Assembly: GCA_900757695.1 (NCBI GenBank)
Contig: CAAEOU010000334.1
Span: 1 to 7,064, forward strand
From: an uncultured Oscillospiraceae bacterium
Lineage (GTDB): Bacteria > Bacillota_A > Clostridia > Oscillospirales > Oscillospiraceae
Length of the DNA: 7,064 nt
Reading direction: 5' to 3'
The notes beneath the pieces were generated by a model, which did not search any database, was not told the DNA's origin, and was given only the letters and a program-made list of their open reading frames with translations. Below, piece by piece: positions 5,867 through 7,064 of the stretch (positions within the stretch are counted from its first letter, which is position 1; each line of letters begins with the position of its first letter). The translations under genes and the position numbers were made by a program.

Positions 5867-6898
5867 TTAAGATGCCACAAACGAATTAAGGAGGTTGTGG
5901 CAATGTTGTATCTGTGTCTTGGAATCGCGGCTTTGTTTTTCACCGTCATAATCGCGCTGGTTTTTCGCCTGAGGCTGACCATCCCGCTGCTCTATGCCCT
6001 GCTGCTCCCAATTCTGTGTCCGGAGTGGTATCAGGCCCACGAAGCCCTGGGCAATGGAATCTTCTTTGGGCTGCTGGGGCTGGTGGCAGTATCCTGGGTG
6101 GTATCCATCGTCCGGCGGATTACCGGATAAACGCATCCCTCCGATGCGAAAGCACACCGGAGGGATCATACATTTTTGCGCATGATTCAAAATGAAGCTG
6201 GTCAATGCTTCTGCTGTAATAGACACCTGTTCTTTGCCGGAAATCATGCTTTCACCATCGCCCTCCTGGAAACCATAGCTTCCAAATCCTGCGTGGTTGC
6301 CCCCTTCAATCACAATCTCCTCCGTGCTTTCGGGAAGGTTCCTGCGGCACTCCTGATATTTCTCTCGATTGAGGACGCCATCCTCGGAACCGTACAGTGA
6401 AATAACGTCCATATCAGCAATCTCTGCCGTAGAATATGCCGCCAGAAGCACAAGTCCAGCATAGTCCTCTGTATGTTCCGCAGCATAGCTTGCGGCCATG
6501 CTGCCGCCCAGGGAGTGACCGCCGATAAACCAGCGTTCAATTTCCGGATACCGCTCCGGAATTCCCTCTGCCGCCGCCATGTCCAGTACTGCAAGATTGA
6601 AAGGCATTTCAAGGAGGACACAGAGGATATCCTGCTCTGCCAGGGCCAGCATCAGGGAAGAATACGCAGTATACTCCACCTTGCCGCCAGGGTAGAAGAT
6701 CAACCCGGCAGCTGGATCCTCGGGCGCAAATACGGTCATATCCTTGAGCTGGCTGACTTCAACACGGTCGCTCCCGGCCATGGCAGCCAGAGCGGGTTCA
6801 TCAGCATGATAATAATCGCTCACATAGATGCCACATCCGATTCCCAGTATCAGCAGACCCACTGTAATGACGATAAGTACTTTGACTTTTCTGTTCAC
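5867..6898 (-). CDS. Membrane-anchored alpha/beta hydrolase with extended antisense tail
   Basis: Serine hydrolase of the alpha/beta fold (dienelactone-hydrolase/Abhydrolase_5-like group); substrate unknown. Start GTG 6898, with AGGAG 8 nt upstream. Residues 5-25 form an N-terminal signal anchor, so the domain should face outside the cell. The fold begins near 53 (MTVFAPE), with an oxyanion-side motif FYPGGKVEYTAY at 68-79. The catalytic triad is complete: S129 in GHSLG, D173 in GSEDG and H202 in GGNHAGFGSYG. The normal fold ends near residue 238 (LTSFILN), close to the roughly 240 aa usual for such proteins. The frame then continues to 343 aa through the terminator and antisense to the 75-aa gene, with a Q/P/D-rich tail typical of non-coding reading. 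The native stop seems to have been lost at a junction near 6170-6185. It is co-directional with the conjugation genes but not part of the usual set, so probably a cargo gene. Confidence 0.88.
   Translation of the reverse strand: MNRKVKVLIVITVGLLILGIGCGIYVSDYYHADEPALAAMAGSDRVEVSQLKDMTVFAPEDPAAGLIFYPGGKVEYTAYSSLMLALAEQDILCVLLEMPFNLAVLDMAAAEGIPERYPEIERWFIGGHSLGGSMAASYAAEHTEDYAGLVLLAAYSTAEIADMDVISLYGSEDGVLNREKYQECRRNLPESTEEIVIEGGNHAGFGSYGFQEGDGESMISGKEQVSITAEALTSFILNHAQKCMIPPVCFRIGGMRLSGNPPDDGYHPGYCHQPQQPKEDSIAQGFVGLIPLRTQNWEQQGIEQRDGQPQAKNQRDYDGEKQSRDSKTQIQHCHNLLNSFVAS
5873..5902 (+). promoter_or_regulatory. Hairpin presenting the ribosome binding site of the 75-aa gene
   Basis: TGCCACAA (5873-5880) and TTGTGGCA (5895-5902) form a perfect 8-bp stem. 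The 14-nt loop holds AAGGAGG (5888-5894), and the stem ends at the base before ATG 5903. In DNA the same sequence is a perfect inverted repeat and could be an operator. No clear promoter was recognised upstream on the + strand. Confidence 0.6.
5903..6130 (+). CDS. Small three-helix membrane protein of unknown function
   Basis: 75-aa, very hydrophobic protein. ATG 5903 follows AAGGAGG (5888-5894) with 8-nt spacing. Likely membrane segments are at about 2-21, 25-41 and 52-71, separated by a basic turn (FRLRL) and a polar loop (EWYQAHEALGNG), with a basic C-terminus (VRRITG). It resembles small membrane proteins carried by clostridial conjugative elements, but I cannot name a family. It lies opposite to the conjugation genes, divergent from prgI (94 nt apart) and convergent with the hydrolase, whose reading frame runs antisense through its whole length. 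The good ribosome binding site, hydrophobic composition and following terminator argue that this strand is the real one. Function unknown; a membrane role in mating or entry exclusion would be a guess. Confidence 0.75.
   Translation: MLYLCLGIAALFFTVIIALVFRLRLTIPLLYALLLPILCPEWYQAHEALGNGIFFGLLGLVAVSWVVSIVRRITG
6135..6177 (+). terminator. Terminator after the 75-aa gene
   Basis: ATCCCTCCG (6135-6143) and CGGAGGGAT (6158-6166) form a perfect 9-bp stem with a 14-nt loop, followed six bases later by TTTTT (6173-6177). It begins 4 nt after the stop of the 75-aa gene. A second, smaller pairing (CGCAT 6132-6136 with ATGCG 6144-6148) uses the same left arm and would compete with it. Confidence 0.65.
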
Positions 6899-6917
6899 AA
6901 TATCAACTCCTACTCCA

Positions 6918-6946
6918 ATTATAGCACAGCGGCTCCAGTTTAGAAA
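6918..6946 (-). promoter_or_regulatory. Extended -10 promoter of the hydrolase gene
   Basis: On the - strand TGC-TATAAT occupies 6918-6926, a perfect -10 with the extended TGn motif. The -35 (TTTCTA at 6941-6946, 17-nt spacer) matches the consensus only 3 of 6. The predicted RNA start near 6910 leaves a leader of about a dozen bases before GTG 6898. The gene therefore has its own promoter just after the VirB6-like stop. Confidence 0.7.
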
Positions 6947-6952
6947 CCATTT

Positions 6953-7064
6953 TTACAGCCCCATCAGCTCCCGCACAAGCTGGCTGGACATCTTCACGGT
7001 GCTGACCAGGATCAGCATATTGAACAGGAGCTGACCAAGGTAGTTCCACACCACCGTGGCCGGG
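6953..7064 (-). CDS. VirB6/TrbL-like conjugal transfer membrane protein, C-terminal end only
   Basis: Only the last 36 codons are in the window; the gene continues beyond the right edge. The visible end is PATVVWNYLGQLLFN followed by a hydrophobic stretch and SSQLVRELMGL, stop TAA at 6953-6955. A short hydrophobic segment with an amphipathic end, directly upstream of the prgI-virB4 pair on the same strand, fits the end of the polytopic VirB6/TrbL-like channel protein (CD1112-like) of Tn1549-type elements. The identification rests mostly on gene order, because so little of the protein is visible. Confidence 0.6.
   Translation of the reverse strand, partial: PATVVWNYLGQLLFNMLILVSTVKMSSQLVRELMGL

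Larger units (their letters stand above)
3129..7064 (-). mobile_element. Conjugation module of a Tn1549-like integrative conjugative element (partial)
   Basis: On the - strand the order is VirB6/TrbL-like 3' end, PrgI-like protein, then VirB4-like ATPase. This is the conserved mating-pore gene order of clostridial conjugative transposons related to Tn1549 (families annotated as CD1112, PrgI and CD1110). The usual following gene, a NlpC/P60-type protein of the CD1108 family, is not seen because the recombinase trio begins right after virB4. About 1.1 kb of extra DNA with a hydrolase and a small convergent gene separates the VirB6-like gene from prgI. Element ends, relaxase and coupling protein are outside the window. 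Confidence 0.8.

Noticed and set aside
5809..5982. Upstream extension of prgI to ATG 5982
   Set aside because: The extra residues are the reverse reading of the hairpins and of the 75-aa gene start and do not resemble PrgI proteins; the GGAGG at 5817-5821 would lie inside the gene.
6832..6898. Lipoprotein signal in the hydrolase N-terminus (Cys22)
   Set aside because: The residues before Cys22 (GIG) do not fit a lipobox, which needs L/V/I at -3; an uncleaved signal anchor is more likely.
6473..6943. 156-codon + strand frame antisense to the hydrolase start
   Set aside because: Overlaps the promoter and N-terminus of the hydrolase, whose catalytic triad is clear; no ribosome binding site and no recognisable product.
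1..7064. CRISPR array, tRNA/rRNA gene, riboswitch or ICE attachment site
   Set aside because: No regularly spaced repeats, no cloverleaf or rRNA-like segments and no long duplicated att-like sequence were seen on either strand.

Overview
The window reads as a piece of an integrative conjugative element (ICE) of the Tn1549/CTn-like type from a Gram-positive anaerobe. A Clostridia host, perhaps of the Oscillospiraceae/Lachnospiraceae kind found in gut, is the best guess. The basis is a VirB4-like ATPase and a PrgI-like membrane protein in the order seen in such elements, strong AAGGAGG ribosome binding sites, and frequent non-ATG starts. No rRNA, tRNA or housekeeping gene is present to fix the taxon.

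Left part (1-3046, + strand). Three tyrosine recombinase genes lie head to tail, and each overlaps the next by exactly 17 nt. This is the layout of a RIT (recombinase in trio) element: ritA (5' end cut by the window edge), ritB and ritC. RitA and RitC keep all six catalytic residues (R, K, HxxR, H, Y). RitB has Cys exactly where the nucleophilic Tyr should be, and no later Tyr that could replace it. The trio is visibly more AT-rich than the conjugation genes. A strong bidirectional hairpin terminator (3084-3110) separates it from the convergent virB4 gene, and two copies of TCGCAAGAA lie just before that hairpin.

Middle (3129-5808, - strand). virB4 (777 aa, Walker A and B intact, TTG start) overlaps prgI (117 aa, two membrane segments) by 8 nt. 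The prgI start implied by its ribosome binding site is AUA, which is very unusual. The two proteins are the motor ATPase and an inner-membrane part of the conjugative type IV secretion system.

Right part (5809-7064). In related elements the VirB6/TrbL-like gene normally leads into prgI. Here the 3' end of a probable VirB6/TrbL-like gene (6953-7064, - strand) is separated from prgI by about 1.1 kb. That interval holds a membrane-anchored alpha/beta hydrolase (- strand, own extended -10 promoter, complete Ser-Asp-His triad) and a convergent 75-aa, three-helix membrane protein gene (+ strand). The hydrolase frame has no stop at the usual end of its fold. It runs about 100 codons further, antisense through the whole small gene. 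Several hairpins occur here: one holding the small gene's ribosome binding site in its loop, one just upstream of prgI, and a terminator after the small gene.

Taken together, the window is a conjugation module altered by at least two apparent insertions: a RIT element downstream of virB4 and a hydrolase cargo between virB6 and prgI. The element boundaries are outside the window or cannot be fixed from it.
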